A stretch of DNA of 64,000 bases from Clytia hemisphaerica (Eukaryota > Cnidaria > Hydrozoa > Leptothecata > Clytiidae): contig CACVBU010001038.1 of NCBI GenBank assembly GCA_902728285.1, positions 700,742 through 764,741 on the forward strand, read 5' to 3'. The position numbers and the translations under genes are program-made. The number at the start of each line of letters is the position of its first letter. The stretch's first letter is position 1. This document shows, piece by piece, positions 1 through 10,397 of the stretch. The notes under the pieces are model-generated. The model saw only the letters and a list, made by a program, of their open reading frames with translations, was not told where the DNA came from and did no database searches.

Positions 1-207
1 TGACCTAATTATTTTCACTTTTTCATCTTCATCTTCGCAACAAATTATTCAATCGGGCTTGTTTTGCTTGATTAACGTGTAGTTTACCATTTCGAACATT
101 CCCTGAAAAAATGAAAGAAAACGAAGCAATCAACGTGGAGAAAACGTAAATAAACAAAGCTGTTGCAAGTTAAGTCCGTGTTGCAAGTTATGGCCGTTTA
201 CGGTATT

Positions 208-520
208 ATTCAGGACCAAATTGAAACGTCAAAAAACAAGTCAAAGACCTTGGAGTCACTTTGGATGTGGATATGAGCTACAATCAACACTTGCAAAATC
301 AAATCAGCAAAGAGAAATCCATCAGCTCATGCGGATATTCCGAACATTCAAAGCATGGGACATTGATGTAATGTTAGCCCTTGAAGTCACTTGCTATTCC
401 ACACCTTGAATACTGCTCCCAACTATGGTCTCGTCAAAGCGATGCCTCATCCAACAATTGGAGCTGCTACAAAAATGATTTTTGAATGGGGTTTCTTATT
501 GAACCACTTAAACTATTTGG
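208..520 (+). pseudogene. Degenerate LINE reverse-transcriptase C-terminal fragment
   Basis: Read in shifting frames, this stretch gives KDLGVTLDVDMSYNQHL (from about 240) and then IPHLEYCSQLWS (from about 391). These are the familiar 'LGV.ID..L....H' and 'P.LEYCS..W' blocks just after the catalytic core of CR1/L2/jockey-type non-LTR reverse transcriptases. At least one frameshift and stops separate the blocks, and no palm or endonuclease domain is present, so it is a dead fragment. The family assignment rests on motif recognition only. Confidence 0.6.
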
Positions 521-1545
521 AAAAATTGAATCAATTGGATTAACTGAAAATTTGCAGTCTTGAAACAGAGCAGTGTATAAAGGGATAGAAAAACAGCTTC
601 TTGAAAACAATGGAAATACGGCAGGAAATACGTACCAGGTTTTCTTTGCCCTTAAGGAGTTTGTTCCAGTTAATGGATTTCTTTTGTTGTTGTTAAAAAA
701 AAATCTGCATAATTAGCGTGATGTGACGAGATTGTTTTGTTTGGAGTCTAATTATTCATAAAATAGAATATTCGGCATCACGGCGGCATAAATTAGATAA
801 AAAGCTAAAGTGCGAAAAAATAAGAAATTAAAAAAAATTTAAAATTAAAAGTTTTTAATGAATTTTTTTGCAAATTTTCTCGAAGTACCTGGATATCATT
901 TTAATGAGAATTTTTCCGACTACAAGTTAGTTTAAAATTTGTTACTGAAAGTCTTGTCTTCAATTACAAGACGTCATGGTCGAAAATGCCAGCTACTAAC
1001 AATCGAACGAACCTTGAACAGAATGTACCTTTCGCTGGCATAACTGGCTTTCAATTTTGACCTTATGTTCTTGTTGAGCTTCTTTTCTTCGGTTTCTTTC
1101 TTTTTTGCATAAAAATAGAACGATCACGTGGGATAATCTTTTTCTCTAATGGCTTTTGTATTGAATGCTGTTTGAGGTGATAACGGCAATGCATTTCTTA
1201 ATGAATACATTATATTGTTCATCAGGTTTAGAGCAAAAGAAGAAAATAGTCAAAGATCAAAGAAATTTTAATGTTAACTTCAATTATGCAATTGATAGCA
1301 AGTTATGGGGCTTTCAAAATTTGTTTATAAACATATTAATATCAAGATTTTACCAAAAATAAAATCCAGTAACTTTTCTTCCTCTTTGCTGAAAAAAGAA
1401 TTTGACAAAAAATCGGAAAAAGGGTGTACACATACCTTGAACCATCTTTCGGATCCTTAAAAACTTCTTATTTTCTCCTTTGTTAGTCATAATTAATGGT
1501 TAATTGCTCTTTTAAATCTATAACTACTACTACTTTTCTTTGTAG
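521..1545. other. Upstream region of the GST gene, no gene seen
   Basis: AT-rich sequence with scattered stops in all frames. It presumably contains the promoter and a non-coding first exon or leader of the GST gene, because a good 3' splice site (polypyrimidine tract then TAG at 1543-1545) lies just before the first coding exon. No TATA box or other element can be assigned with confidence. Confidence 0.4.
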
Positions 1546-1570
1546 ATTTCAACAAACCATTATACGAAGA

Positions 1571-4500
1571 ATGTTTGCGCCGAATCTTTCAATGCTGCTG
1601 GTCTCATTTATATCTGCTCTTGTGTACAGTGGTCAAGTTGGTTATGTAGTCCAAAAAGTCAATGAGCTTCTCCATTGGAAACTTGGATGTAATCCAACCC
1701 CACCTGTTGGTAATTATTATTTAGTTTTATTCCTTTATGAAGTTCCCCTGAGATGGTAGATAAGACAATTTTCCACCAAATGATTTTCAACGAAGTTCAA
1801 GTTATACATATTGTCATTTGATTCTGCTTCTGCGGTGTTCAATTTTGATTATTTGTTATATGAAAATATCTACACTCATTTTTTATCAGAACAATCTTTA
1901 AGAACAATAAGGCCCAAAATTGTCGAAGAATAATAATGTTGTGCATCGAATTGCTGAATCTTAATAAGCAATCTAAAATCCAAAGTATTAAAAATTGGAT
2001 ATAAAGTCTAAAATACCTCGGTTGATCCTAAATAATAAGAACAGGATAAGAACAGGCTTGAAGTGCCAAAAATAAACAACAGCCAAGCATTCAATAGCAT
2101 TTTAATATTTAATATTTATGAAGTTAACACGTTTTTTTTCTTTTTACCAAAGGAAATGTATCTTTACATTATTTCAATGGTCGCGGTAAAAGTGAAGCGA
2201 TTCGCTTATTGATGGAAGATCATAATATTCCATATACAGAGACTAAATACACCCAAGAATTATGGAGAAATGCACAACCGCTTGGCATTGAAGATGGTCT
2301 TTATCATTTTGGTGAAAGTGAGTTCAAGCAAAATTATTAAGTAATTATTAAGTTTACAATTGTTAATTACAATATACCTTTTCGACCGTAGCCGCCAATT
2401 GCCGCGCGGGCATCTTTTTGTCCGTTTTACCACCCTAAAACCGTCCCAGTCTTTTTTTCGCACCTAAAGACAATAGAAAAAAGTGTAAGAAAAGGATTGG
2501 ATCGAGGGTGGTAAATTAAATAATAAAGTGGCACGCGCCTGTTCACGCGACTACGATCGAAAATGTGTTACTGTGTAAATTTGACTTTGCACTTCTTTGC
2601 ACTTCTTAACCCTATTATTATCAGGCCTTTTCGGGGTTCCTATTCTCAAGGGGGTGTGTTTTCCACCAGCCTTGCATAACTTTTGATCTAGAAAAGTTAT
2701 GGACTTGAAACTTGGCAGAAATATTCTCTACCATAAGGAATTAATAGAAAAAAATTCTGTTTTGATTTTCTGAAAGCCAAAAAGAATATCTGCCGGTTTT
2801 TAACATACTGATGTGATAACATTGACGTGTAAAATCTATGCAGAAGATGAGTAATTTTTTTCAAAAAACAATGACGTCATTTTTAATGAGTTCATCAAGT
2901 TTTGATTTTTTTTTAATATTTTCTGAGATATTTTATAGATACCTAAAACCTGTCAAAATTTGAAGTTAATTGGATGCCTATATCAAAAGTTGTGCTTAAT
3001 TTAAAATTTTTTGATTTTACAGGATTTTTAGCTGGATTTTATGATATGCCTGGACAAAAAAGTCATAAAACCTGATCTGGTCGGTGTATAATTGTAAAAT
3101 TTGGTATACATGCTGCTAATAAGATTATATTTAAAGTCAGAGTGTTAGAATTTTTTTTCAGTGAGCTATTAGCAAAAGAGTGCCAGGCTGGTGGAAAAAC
3201 CACCCCCTCTCCGATAAAAATAGGGTTAAACTTAAGCAATATATAGAACCCGTTGTTCTTGTTGTCTTGTCTTGTCGTTTTTATGCATATATTTCATATT
3301 ATATCTTTATTTGATTCTTCGTTGTTTTTTGTTTTTAGTTCCATCAATCGAAACCATCAAAGGTGTCAGGCTATCCAAAAGAAAATGTAAGAGACAATTT
3401 CGGGGTTTCAGCACTATTTTTAAAAATGATATTATTGTGTGAATTGATTTCGGATGATTAAGATGATTTGTTTGACACCTTTCAGAATAAAAATCAGGAG
3501 ACTCGATTTAATTGCGCACTTTCTATACCTTAAGGGAACTAATTTTCGTGGTGCGAGGGTACTAAATTGGTGCATTTTCTTTTCTTTTCTTTCTGCTGTA
3601 ATTCTTTCATATTCCTAGGCGTTTTTGAGGATTTTTATTAAACATTGCATTTCACGGTAGACACCCAAGAACGCGAAAATTAATTCCCGCAAAAATTAGT
3701 TCCGTGAAAATTAGTCCTCTTAAGGTAAACAGAGATTATAGCATGAGTTACTAATTATCGACCTACTGGGGTCGGGAGGAATAAGTTAAAGCTCTTGATA
3801 TAGAGTTAAACGCTATTCTTTATAATAACATCCAAAACTGAAGCTTTCAGATGTTCGTAATTTTTAGGGTTTTAAGGGTAAAAATGTTCATACTGGTTCA
3901 TAAAATGTTCTTATTGTCACCATCTCGTTACTACTTTTGTGCCCATTTCTAAGAAATTGGGTGTTTTAGAGTCTATGAGGCCTTAACTTAATGTTCTTAA
4001 CTTGTCCTTTCGAAGCCTTCTGTTCTTTAAATAAAAAAACGTGTACGTGGGACTCACAAAGTTAGCCCATGAATGAGAGAGCCTGTTAAGTTTCAGCCAC
4101 CACGAGTTCAGCCAAAAGTGAGTTCGTTTTATCACTAAAGGAAATTTTCTCTCGGATTGTCCTTTATGTTGTCCAACTTAAAAAACAAATGTTTGTGAGT
4201 AGTACTGAAAGTTTTCTCCTTTTTTTCAGCCATTTTGCATTTCATTGAAAGTTTTCGCCTTTTTTCAGCCATTTTGCATTTCATTGAAAGTTTTCGCCTT
4301 TTTTTCAGCCATTTTGCATTTCATTGAAAGTTTTCGCCTTTTTTTTCAACCATTTTGCATTTCATTGAAAGTTTTCTCTTTTTTTTCAGCCATTTTGCAT
4401 TTCATTGAAAGTTTTCGCCTTTTTTTCAGCCATTTTGCATTTCATTGAAAGTTTTCGCCTTTTTTTCAGCCATTTTGCATTTCATTGAAAGTTTTCGCCT

Positions 4501-7500
4501 TTTTTTCAGCCATTTTGCATTTCATTGGACGAAGTGTTGGATTGGATTGCGATTGCCATGAGATTGATTGGTGTGATATGGTTGCCACAGCTGTCGGTAT
4601 GTCCTTAAATCACCATTCATTACTTCCAAACCTTTCTCTATATCAACAGGCTTTTTCTAGAAATAATCTGCTCATAGGGGCGGGGGTTGAAGGATATATC
4701 AGTCTTCGCCACAATTAGTTTTACTGTATGCAGTGCTGACGAGTCCTGCCGAGTGCTGTTCTGCCACCCGAGTCTCCTGGAAGAAGATAGTTAGACAGAA
4801 ATTCTATGAATTTTTTCACTATACTTTTCAACGATCTATGCCATGCTTGTGCATAGATTTTCTTTACTCCTTAGACACTTATTTTCCACTGGACAAGTAT
4901 TAAACTGACCTCCTTCACTAAATTATAACTATATTATTATCTTTTTCTGGAACAGCATAATACACCATAACTATGCTGCCCTTCTCCAACAATTAGAGGG
5001 TGGAAATCACCAATGCTAATATGTTAAAGAGAAACTTTGGCTGAAATAATTGTCCATATGGAAATTTGTTGTATTAGGTCAAACATAATACAATCGACGC
5101 AGAATTGTTGACTATTCATATTTTATGTCGATTTTGTAAAAACTACAAAATTGATATGATATGTAAACCGGATTCCTGCTGACCGTCTTTGAGTTTTCCG
5201 GTAATTACTATAACATTCCATGGCTAGATGAACTAATCATCAAAACAGGTGTCTTATTTTTTATTGAGTGATTTCAATTATAAAAAATAACTCCTCGATT
5301 ACAAAAGAGTTGCCGCAATAAAAAATTATGCTTTGGCTAAGCTAGTTACCAAGTAGCTCATCTAAAGCATGCATTCATTCACGTCTTTGGATAAATGTAT
5401 TGCAACATTACTAATTATCAGAATTGATATAAAATAATCCAATTATTCAATAACAAGTAATTGATAATCTATTAATTGATCAGTTTTGTTTTAATTTTTA
5501 AAATGGACAACTTTCTTAGAATAATCTCCAAGTCGAAGGGAATTCGTGAGCTAACTTTATCGGCTGCAAACTTTGTGCATATTCATTGATTCATTCTCAT
5601 TGTATATTCTATTTTTCCATCCTTGAATTTTATAAGTATCTTGTCTATCTATTGCACAACCGTGTCTGTTAGTCTTTGTAGCTCGAACTTCTATAACTCG
5701 AATGTCTCCTTAACTCGAACAAGTTTTCTGGTCCCTTCAGTTAACGATGCCTTATAAACCATCTCCATGACTCGAAATTTCCCTAATTTGAACAAATAAG
5801 TGTTTTTCCCGTACGTGTTCGACTCCGCTGTAAAACAATTAGTGCAGTCATGTGTTTGGATATCTGCAGATGATTCATAGATTTTTGTGCTGACAACCCG
5901 AGAATTTAAGGTATTTCAAGAATTTCGAGAATTTAGTCTTTATGTGTGATTACCATACCGACTTTTTGAGTTGTTTTGCGCGTCTCGGTTGTAACTATCA
6001 TTAATTAGTTGAATTGAAAAGCTCATTAATAACTTTCCAAAATGACTCGCTCTAATGACTTGCTTTCGGTACATTTTCCTGTATAAATTTGATCGAAATT
6101 TCCTTTGCCATTCAATAATAACCGCCTAAAAGAATGTGATCCCAGCTGGCACACAACGTTGTTTCAACGTTTACAACGTCCATATAACATTAAATGAACG
6201 TTGAAACAACGTTATGTGCCAGCTGTGGTGTTGATTGTCTGACTCCTAAGGTCAAAAATTGTTTACAACTCACCCCATAGTATTTGAGGAACTAAGGCGG
6301 TGGTTACACGTAGCCGGGGTGGTATTCACCTCGGGGTGAAATGGAAAAATAATTCGGCCCGGGGCGAAAAACATTTTGGGATACACGTCGGTGAAAGGCC
6401 GTTTTTTCAATCCGGGGTGAAAATTTTAACTTATTAAAAAACCTAAAAAAACCTAACCATGCATAACTTTTAGATTTTTATCAGTACACAACATCGAGCA
6501 GGAAAGATGTCTCCTCTTGAAAACGATTTCACCCCGCCTAAATACGTGTATACAGAAACAGTGTTTTCTTTATAGACCGGAGTGAATTTCACCCCGGCTA
6601 CGTGTAACCACCGCCTAAGGGATAATCGAGTTCACCAAATTCCTTTACTCACTGTCATGATTTGATTTTAAAGCTAAATGTAGATAGCCAAATATTTTTC
6701 AAGCTGTATTTTGTCTGTCGATTAAGCACCCCCCGTCCACTGAAGTTTTATATTCTAGTTCATGCACCTTATTACCCTTTTGATACTATGGCAAAAAGGG
6801 GAGTAGGGATTTCAATTTGCCTGACAGAATTACATAGAATGTCAAAAAAAGAAAGTTTGGGAATTTTAGTTCCATGATCATGATCATTTTTGCATCTCTG
6901 CGTTTGACCCTGAGCTGGGCTTGAATCCTTCTGACCGATTTTATATTGAAATGCCTCTTGGTGCTATTCTTTTTTTCCCTGAGGGTCAAAATAATAATTA
7001 TCGAGTTGGAGTTAACAAAGCAGTTTCTATGCCAACAAAGTTTAAAAAAAAGAAAGAAAGTGCTTATACCTGAACTATTTCTTTGCCCATTCATAGGGAA
7101 CAAAAAATATCATAAAAAATGGCTAATGAGGCCAACAAGGTGTGTTTGATTATTTCGTCAATCATATCCTTGCTAGAAAGAAAGGTTTTTCTAAATTCAG
7201 GTCTATCTTCCGTGCCCTCAATATTATGGCCGTAATATTCGCTTGTCTGAAACAATCATCATTGGTACAGATCAGGTTATTCTTGTTATTATCACGTACG
7301 TCATTGATGTTTTGTCGCACTAGAAGAATAATACATATTTTTTTCGATTGAAGGTCAAAACTTTAGTTATTGATTTCCAGAAGAATTCGAACCTAAGGGT
7401 CTGGAGAGGGGATACTAGGTTTGCGAGCTTATGGGTATGTGCCGCCCGACTTTCGACCCTCGGACCCTTAGTTGGACTTAAAAAAAGTAGGGAAGATAGG

Positions 7501-8632
7501 AAAATTGTGCAAATTTTAAGTCCCTTATTTGGCAAAATTTCCTATTTTTCGATTCTCTCAGTACCTTGCATTTGTCATCAAGTCATTATAGTGACCTCGT
7601 ATTGACAACCAATTAAAAGTTCAATGTATCTCCTCGATAAGTAATGTACTTAATGTATCTCATTTAGTCACCATTACTCAGCTGAGGAGTAACTTGTAGC
7701 TGGTCATCAGTTTTGATGTTCACCGATTTCCGGATAGGATTGTATAATCCGGCATTATATCACGACAGTTCATATGTCGCGTTTAACCTTTTTTGGATAT
7801 CTCTAACCATATCATATCAATTAATAATTTGATTTCCAGACAGTGGGAAACAACCGCTTCTTACTTACGCCTTGATTTCTGAAGAAAAAGCTTTCTAAAG
7901 CTCTTTATCATTTTAATTTTGTTACCCTCTTGGTCGCTCTAGGCGCTAGAGAATTCCGTTGCTTATTCTAGACTAGTAGATCAACTCTATTATACCTTCT
8001 TATCTATTGGCTTTTTTTCCCAAGACTTAATCATTTAACTATATTAGGAGTATTTCCCTGAGGATGTGGTATATCACAAAACAGTTACAAAACGTTTAAA
8101 CAAATTGATTTGAAGTGACATTCACTTGAAAAATGCGGCGCAAATTTTAAAGGCTTCCCTTGTTCTTGCTTAAGAAAGGTTGAAGATTCGCCTGTAGCCT
8201 TCGGCTTGAAACTAAATTGGTCTAAACCATTTTCTAGATGACTTACAGAAACAGCTGGAAAATACAGTATTCACTCAACCAAAATTCGACCCCTTCATTC
8301 GAGATTCGTATGCTAAAAACATTTTGATCCCTTGGCTTGGATATTTCGAGAAATTACCGGAATCCAAAGATACCAATTACGAAGATGAGATTTATTTTGC
8401 CGGTGGAAGATTAACATGGTTAGATTATTCAATATTTGATATGCTAGAAAGTAATTGCAATCTATTGGACTATACAGAAGGCTGGGATATCCCTTCACAT
8501 TTAAACTGTTCAACTGTATTTGAAATGTTCCCTCGTTTAGATAGACACTACAATACGTTCAAATCTCGATTGAACATTCATGAGTATATCAATAGTGAAC
8601 GAAGGACTAGTTATGGGCCACCATTTTGGTGA
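1571..8632 (+). CDS. Glutathione S-transferase, pi/mu-like, divergent (5 coding exons)
   Basis: Exons 1571-1709, 2153-2317, 3339-3386, 4510-4596 and 8238-8632 join in consistent phase 1 and give about 277 residues. Residues 7-22 are hydrophobic, like a signal peptide or anchor, which is unusual for a cytosolic GST. Residues 50-118 form the thioredoxin-like N-domain: the YFNGRG motif supplies the expected catalytic Tyr (53), and FGEIPSIE holds the cis-proline. Residues 119-277 form the helical C-domain, with ILHFIGR, DMVATAVDDL and YFAGGRLTWLDY (N-capping box) as in pi, mu and sigma GSTs. Where family members carry Gln-Ser for glutathione binding, this protein reads Lys-Arg (115-116), so activity may be altered. 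The start is the first Met after a splice acceptor at 1545. Family members conjugate glutathione to electrophiles. Introns hold many MITEs. The class is an inference; membership of the superfamily is secure. Confidence 0.85.
1870..2065 (+). repeat. Dispersed repeat copy in GST intron 1
   Basis: Shares blocks such as 'aagaacaataaggc', 'aaaatacctcgg' and 'gttgatcctaaa' in reverse orientation with 24915-25095, which reads 'tgttcttatttctttggcac' to 'gagcctcattgttcttat'. It looks like an old interspersed element with no clear coding content. Confidence 0.4.
2371..2520 (-). mobile_element. MITE, one-ended copy of the CACCTTTTCGACCG family
   Basis: Begins ATACCTTTTCGACCGTAG and continues through CCGCGCGGGCATC and AAAAGGATTGGATCGAG. 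It matches, inverted, the intact element at 24735-24893. The second terminal repeat is missing, so this copy is truncated. It lies in GST intron 2. Confidence 0.6.
2610..3225. mobile_element. piggyBac-like MITE with TTAA target sites
   Basis: Ends in imperfect inverted repeats (CCCTATTATTATC on the left; GATAAAAATAGGG on the right, then matching GGTGG/CCACC blocks and a shared CCACCAGCCT). It is flanked on both sides by TTAA (2606-2609 and 3226-3229). TTAA target sites and CCC-type ends are diagnostic of piggyBac-type transposition. No transposase is visible, so it is non-autonomous. It occupies most of GST intron 2. Confidence 0.7.
3528..3725. mobile_element. MITE with CCTTAAGGG ends, TA target site
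   Basis: The left end CCTTAAGGGAACTAATTTTC and the right end (reverse complement CCTTAAGAGGACTAATTTTC) are near-identical inverted repeats. TA dinucleotides flank both sides (3526-3527 and 3726-3727). Short, non-coding, within GST intron 3. Confidence 0.7.
3807..4043 (+). mobile_element. MITE family A (CACGTTTTTTTATAAGAAC ends), diverged copy
   Basis: The right end reads ATAAAAAAACGTGTA and the internal blocks (AAATTGGGTGTTTTAGAGTC, TTCTTAACTTGT) match the other family A copies at 18425, 21930, 29987, 39958 and 53213. The left end is eroded. It lies in GST intron 3. Confidence 0.65.
4205..4549 (+). repeat. Eight tandem copies of the exon-4 3' splice site (about 40-bp unit)
   Basis: A 39-41-bp unit (GAAAGTTTTCGCC, T-tract, CAG, CCATTTTGCATTTCATT) is repeated about eight times. 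Each unit contains a polypyrimidine tract, an AG (4227-4229, 4266-4268, 4306-4308, 4387-4389, 4427-4429, 4467-4469, 4507-4509; the fourth, at 4347-4349, is CAA) and a copy of the first bases of exon 4. Only the last copy runs on into the conserved coding exon (4510-4596). Using an upstream AG inserts repeat-encoded residues and leads to a shifted frame or a TGA stop, as read for copies 1, 5 and 7. The array is therefore a duplicated acceptor region and part of the GST gene's splicing landscape. Confidence 0.9.
6143..6225. mobile_element. Small palindromic element with AACGTT blocks
   Basis: An 83-bp near-palindrome. The ends are CAGCTGGCACA and TGTGCCAGCTG, and both arms contain AACGTTGTTTCAACGTT or its complement. 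A partial relative (ACACAACGTTAAATGAACGT) is seen at 28824-28852. Probably a tiny MITE. Confidence 0.6.
6296..6615. mobile_element. PIF/Harbinger-like MITE, TAA target site
   Basis: Terminal inverted repeats of about 26 bp (GGCGGTGGTTACACGTAGCC inward from both ends) are flanked by TAA at 6293-6295 and 6616-6618. A 3-bp TWA duplication is typical of PIF/Harbinger elements. The interior repeats 'ggggtgaaa' phrases and encodes nothing recognisable. Confidence 0.7.
7385..7560 (-). repeat. Copy of the GGGTATGTGCCGC repeat
   Basis: Contains GGGTATGTGCCGCCCGAC, TTTCGACCCTCGGACCCTTAG and a T-rich tail. It matches, in opposite orientation, the element at 19034-19346. Ends are unclear. Confidence 0.5.
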
Positions 8633-9382
8633 CAAAATTCATGATGGCAGATGGATTGTGCTTCCTGTGCTGTATCGGGTGTGCTAGTTCTGGACAGAGG
8701 TTCTTGCATATAATCATCTTCAGTTAATATTCGATGTTAAACTCTGACCAGAGATTTGAAATGATCGGTCAGGCCACTATTGGAGAATCCACGTAATTCT
8801 TAACTTGGTGCATGTTTCATTGATGTCAAGATAAATTATATATTTTCTGAAATTATCGAAAGATATAAAGATTATATTGGGTTTTTATCTATTATTTTAT
8901 TCCGTGCATTTTATAATATCTAGTTAGAATGTATGTTTTCAAATTCCTAGATTTTCCAAGAAATAGTTCTAATGAAAATTAGATCACTGTAATTGTTTCA
9001 TTTTTTTTTCTGATTGACTAATGTAGATTCTTCAAATATTCCTCAAAGCTATGTTTTCTAATCATGCGAGCCTAAAACTCAATCTCAATTTCCGCTCATT
9101 TTTCAATATCCTGTGTGGTACACACTAACCAACATTTTATTACTTTTTATGAATGAACTTTTCATGGTGGGCCCGTTAACGATCACAAACGGAAATACAC
9201 GAAAAAGGTTGTTGTTGTCATTCTTCTGCACTGACAATATTTTGACGAACTTTTCCTAGATTCTTAGCGTTTGCCTCTCATTAGGTAAAACTACAAGAGA
9301 TAGTATTCCGAGTTCCCTTTTTCTTTAATTAGGAATATTGGTCCTATCTATAGTTTACTTGCTAGAAATCTGCTTAATATTA
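8633..9382. other. 3' flank of the GST gene, nothing recognised
   Basis: Contains the GST 3' UTR, presumably. A variant polyadenylation hexamer GATAAA lies near 8834, but there is no clear AATAAA close to the stop. No other gene or repeat was recognised. Confidence 0.4.
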
Positions 9383-9383
9383 A

Positions 9384-9556
9384 GCGATGGCCAAGTAGTC
9401 TAAGGTAGTAGTAGCGTCTCTAATCTCTGTTCCTTCCCATGTTCCGTTCAATACATTAAATGCCTGGCCGAGTGCCGTGAAAACAATCAAAAGACTGTCT
9501 TTAAGTCCTAGATTACTGGGCTATCTACGTAAAATACTGACTCTACTCTAAATTTT
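9384..9556 (+). mobile_element. tRNA-derived SINE (family 1), diverged copy
   Basis: Starts GCGATGGCCAAGTAGTCTAA (A-box-like) and shares with 56071-56285 the blocks CCCATGTTCCGTTCA, TGCCTGGCCGAGTG and TTACTGGGCTATC. The B box is decayed in this copy. Orientation is that of the tRNA-like head. Confidence 0.65.
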
Positions 9557-9565
9557 GACAGATTA

Positions 9566-9717
9566 CCGGGTGTCCCAAAAAAAGCTTGTCTTCATCAAAT
9601 GCTAATATTTTGACGTATTTTTGTTCTCCTTTGTGTAAAATTGTGTGTTGATTGGAAGTCAAAACGTCAGTTTATACCTGTTCGAAATCATGTTAAGTTT
9701 TTTTTTGGGACACCTGG
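9566..9717. mobile_element. Tc1/mariner-like MITE, TA target site
   Basis: The 152-bp element has ends CCGGGTGTCCCAAAAAAA and TTTTTTTGGGACACCTGG and is flanked by TA on both sides (9564-9565, 9718-9719). It is related in its end motif to the element at 51346-51654 (CCGGGTGCGCCACAAAAA). Confidence 0.75.
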
Positions 9718-10213
9718 TATTATTAAGAATTATCTTCATCCGCATCTTTCGCACCTTTTCATATCACAGATTTTTATGTTGCTTAGGAATTTCATTTTTC
9801 TGATCAACAGGAAACTGAACTATGTAAATGCTGTGATTTTATGGATGTTACTGAAAACAAACACATACTCATTGTAATCAAAGGATTAACGTTTAATGAG
9901 CATTAGTCTGTTTTAATATTGCCGCAAGATATCTTAAAATTTATTGGTATTTATTAATATGCCAATTCAAAATGTTGTCTGTACACGAACACGATATCTA
10001 CGGCTAATTTCAAAATTCATTTCCGTACTACTATTGTACTACGCTACGATAATCGTGAGATACGCTGTCGTACAGAGTATTCAAAATGCCTCACGGCGTA
10101 ATTTTTGTTTTCCTCGTCTGCAATAACGATACTCTTAGATGTTGTAGGCCATCGTTTTGGTTAAAGTTAAGGTTTTTTGTCCCCAAATCCGGTCAGAGAA
10201 ACATTTATAAATA

Positions 10214-10397
10214 CCTTATCGGGGAAAACTTCGTCGGGGAAAATTTTCGTCGGGGAAAATTTTCGTCAGGGAGAATTTTCGTCAGGGAAAAATTCGTCAC
10301 TTGCTGGTAGTTGGTAAGCGCATTAAGAGCGGGGAAAATTTTCGTCACTTGTCCAAAATTTCGTCACTTTTCCCCGACGAAGTTTTCCCCGATAAGG
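10214..10397. mobile_element. MITE, CCTTATCGGGG family, copy 1
   Basis: The inverted ends CCTTATCGGGGAAAACTTCG and CGAAGTTTTCCCCGATAAGG extend about 26 bp. Inside are several near-tandem 'gtcggggaaaattttc' units. TA precedes the left end; the right flank is TG. The same family is at 17452-17605. Confidence 0.8.

Larger units (their letters stand above)
4597..8237 (+). other. GST intron 4
   Basis: A 3.6-kb intron with donor GTATGT (4597) and acceptor TTTCTAG (8231-8237). It contains the palindromic element at 6143-6225, the PIF-like MITE at 6296-6615 and a repeat copy at 7385-7560. A stretch near 5680-5790 has 'ctcgaa' phrases repeated about every 15-25 bp ('tagctcgaac', 'taactcgaat', 'taactcgaac', 'gactcgaaat'), resembling an old repeat. 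No additional exon is needed by phase or domain continuity. Confidence 0.7.

Noticed and set aside
4245..4718. Low-complexity open frames over the 4.2-4.5 kb array, suggesting a repetitive protein
   Set aside because: They are translations of the tandem acceptor repeat out of the GST frame; unit length is not a multiple of three and T-tracts vary, so no stable repeat protein is encoded.
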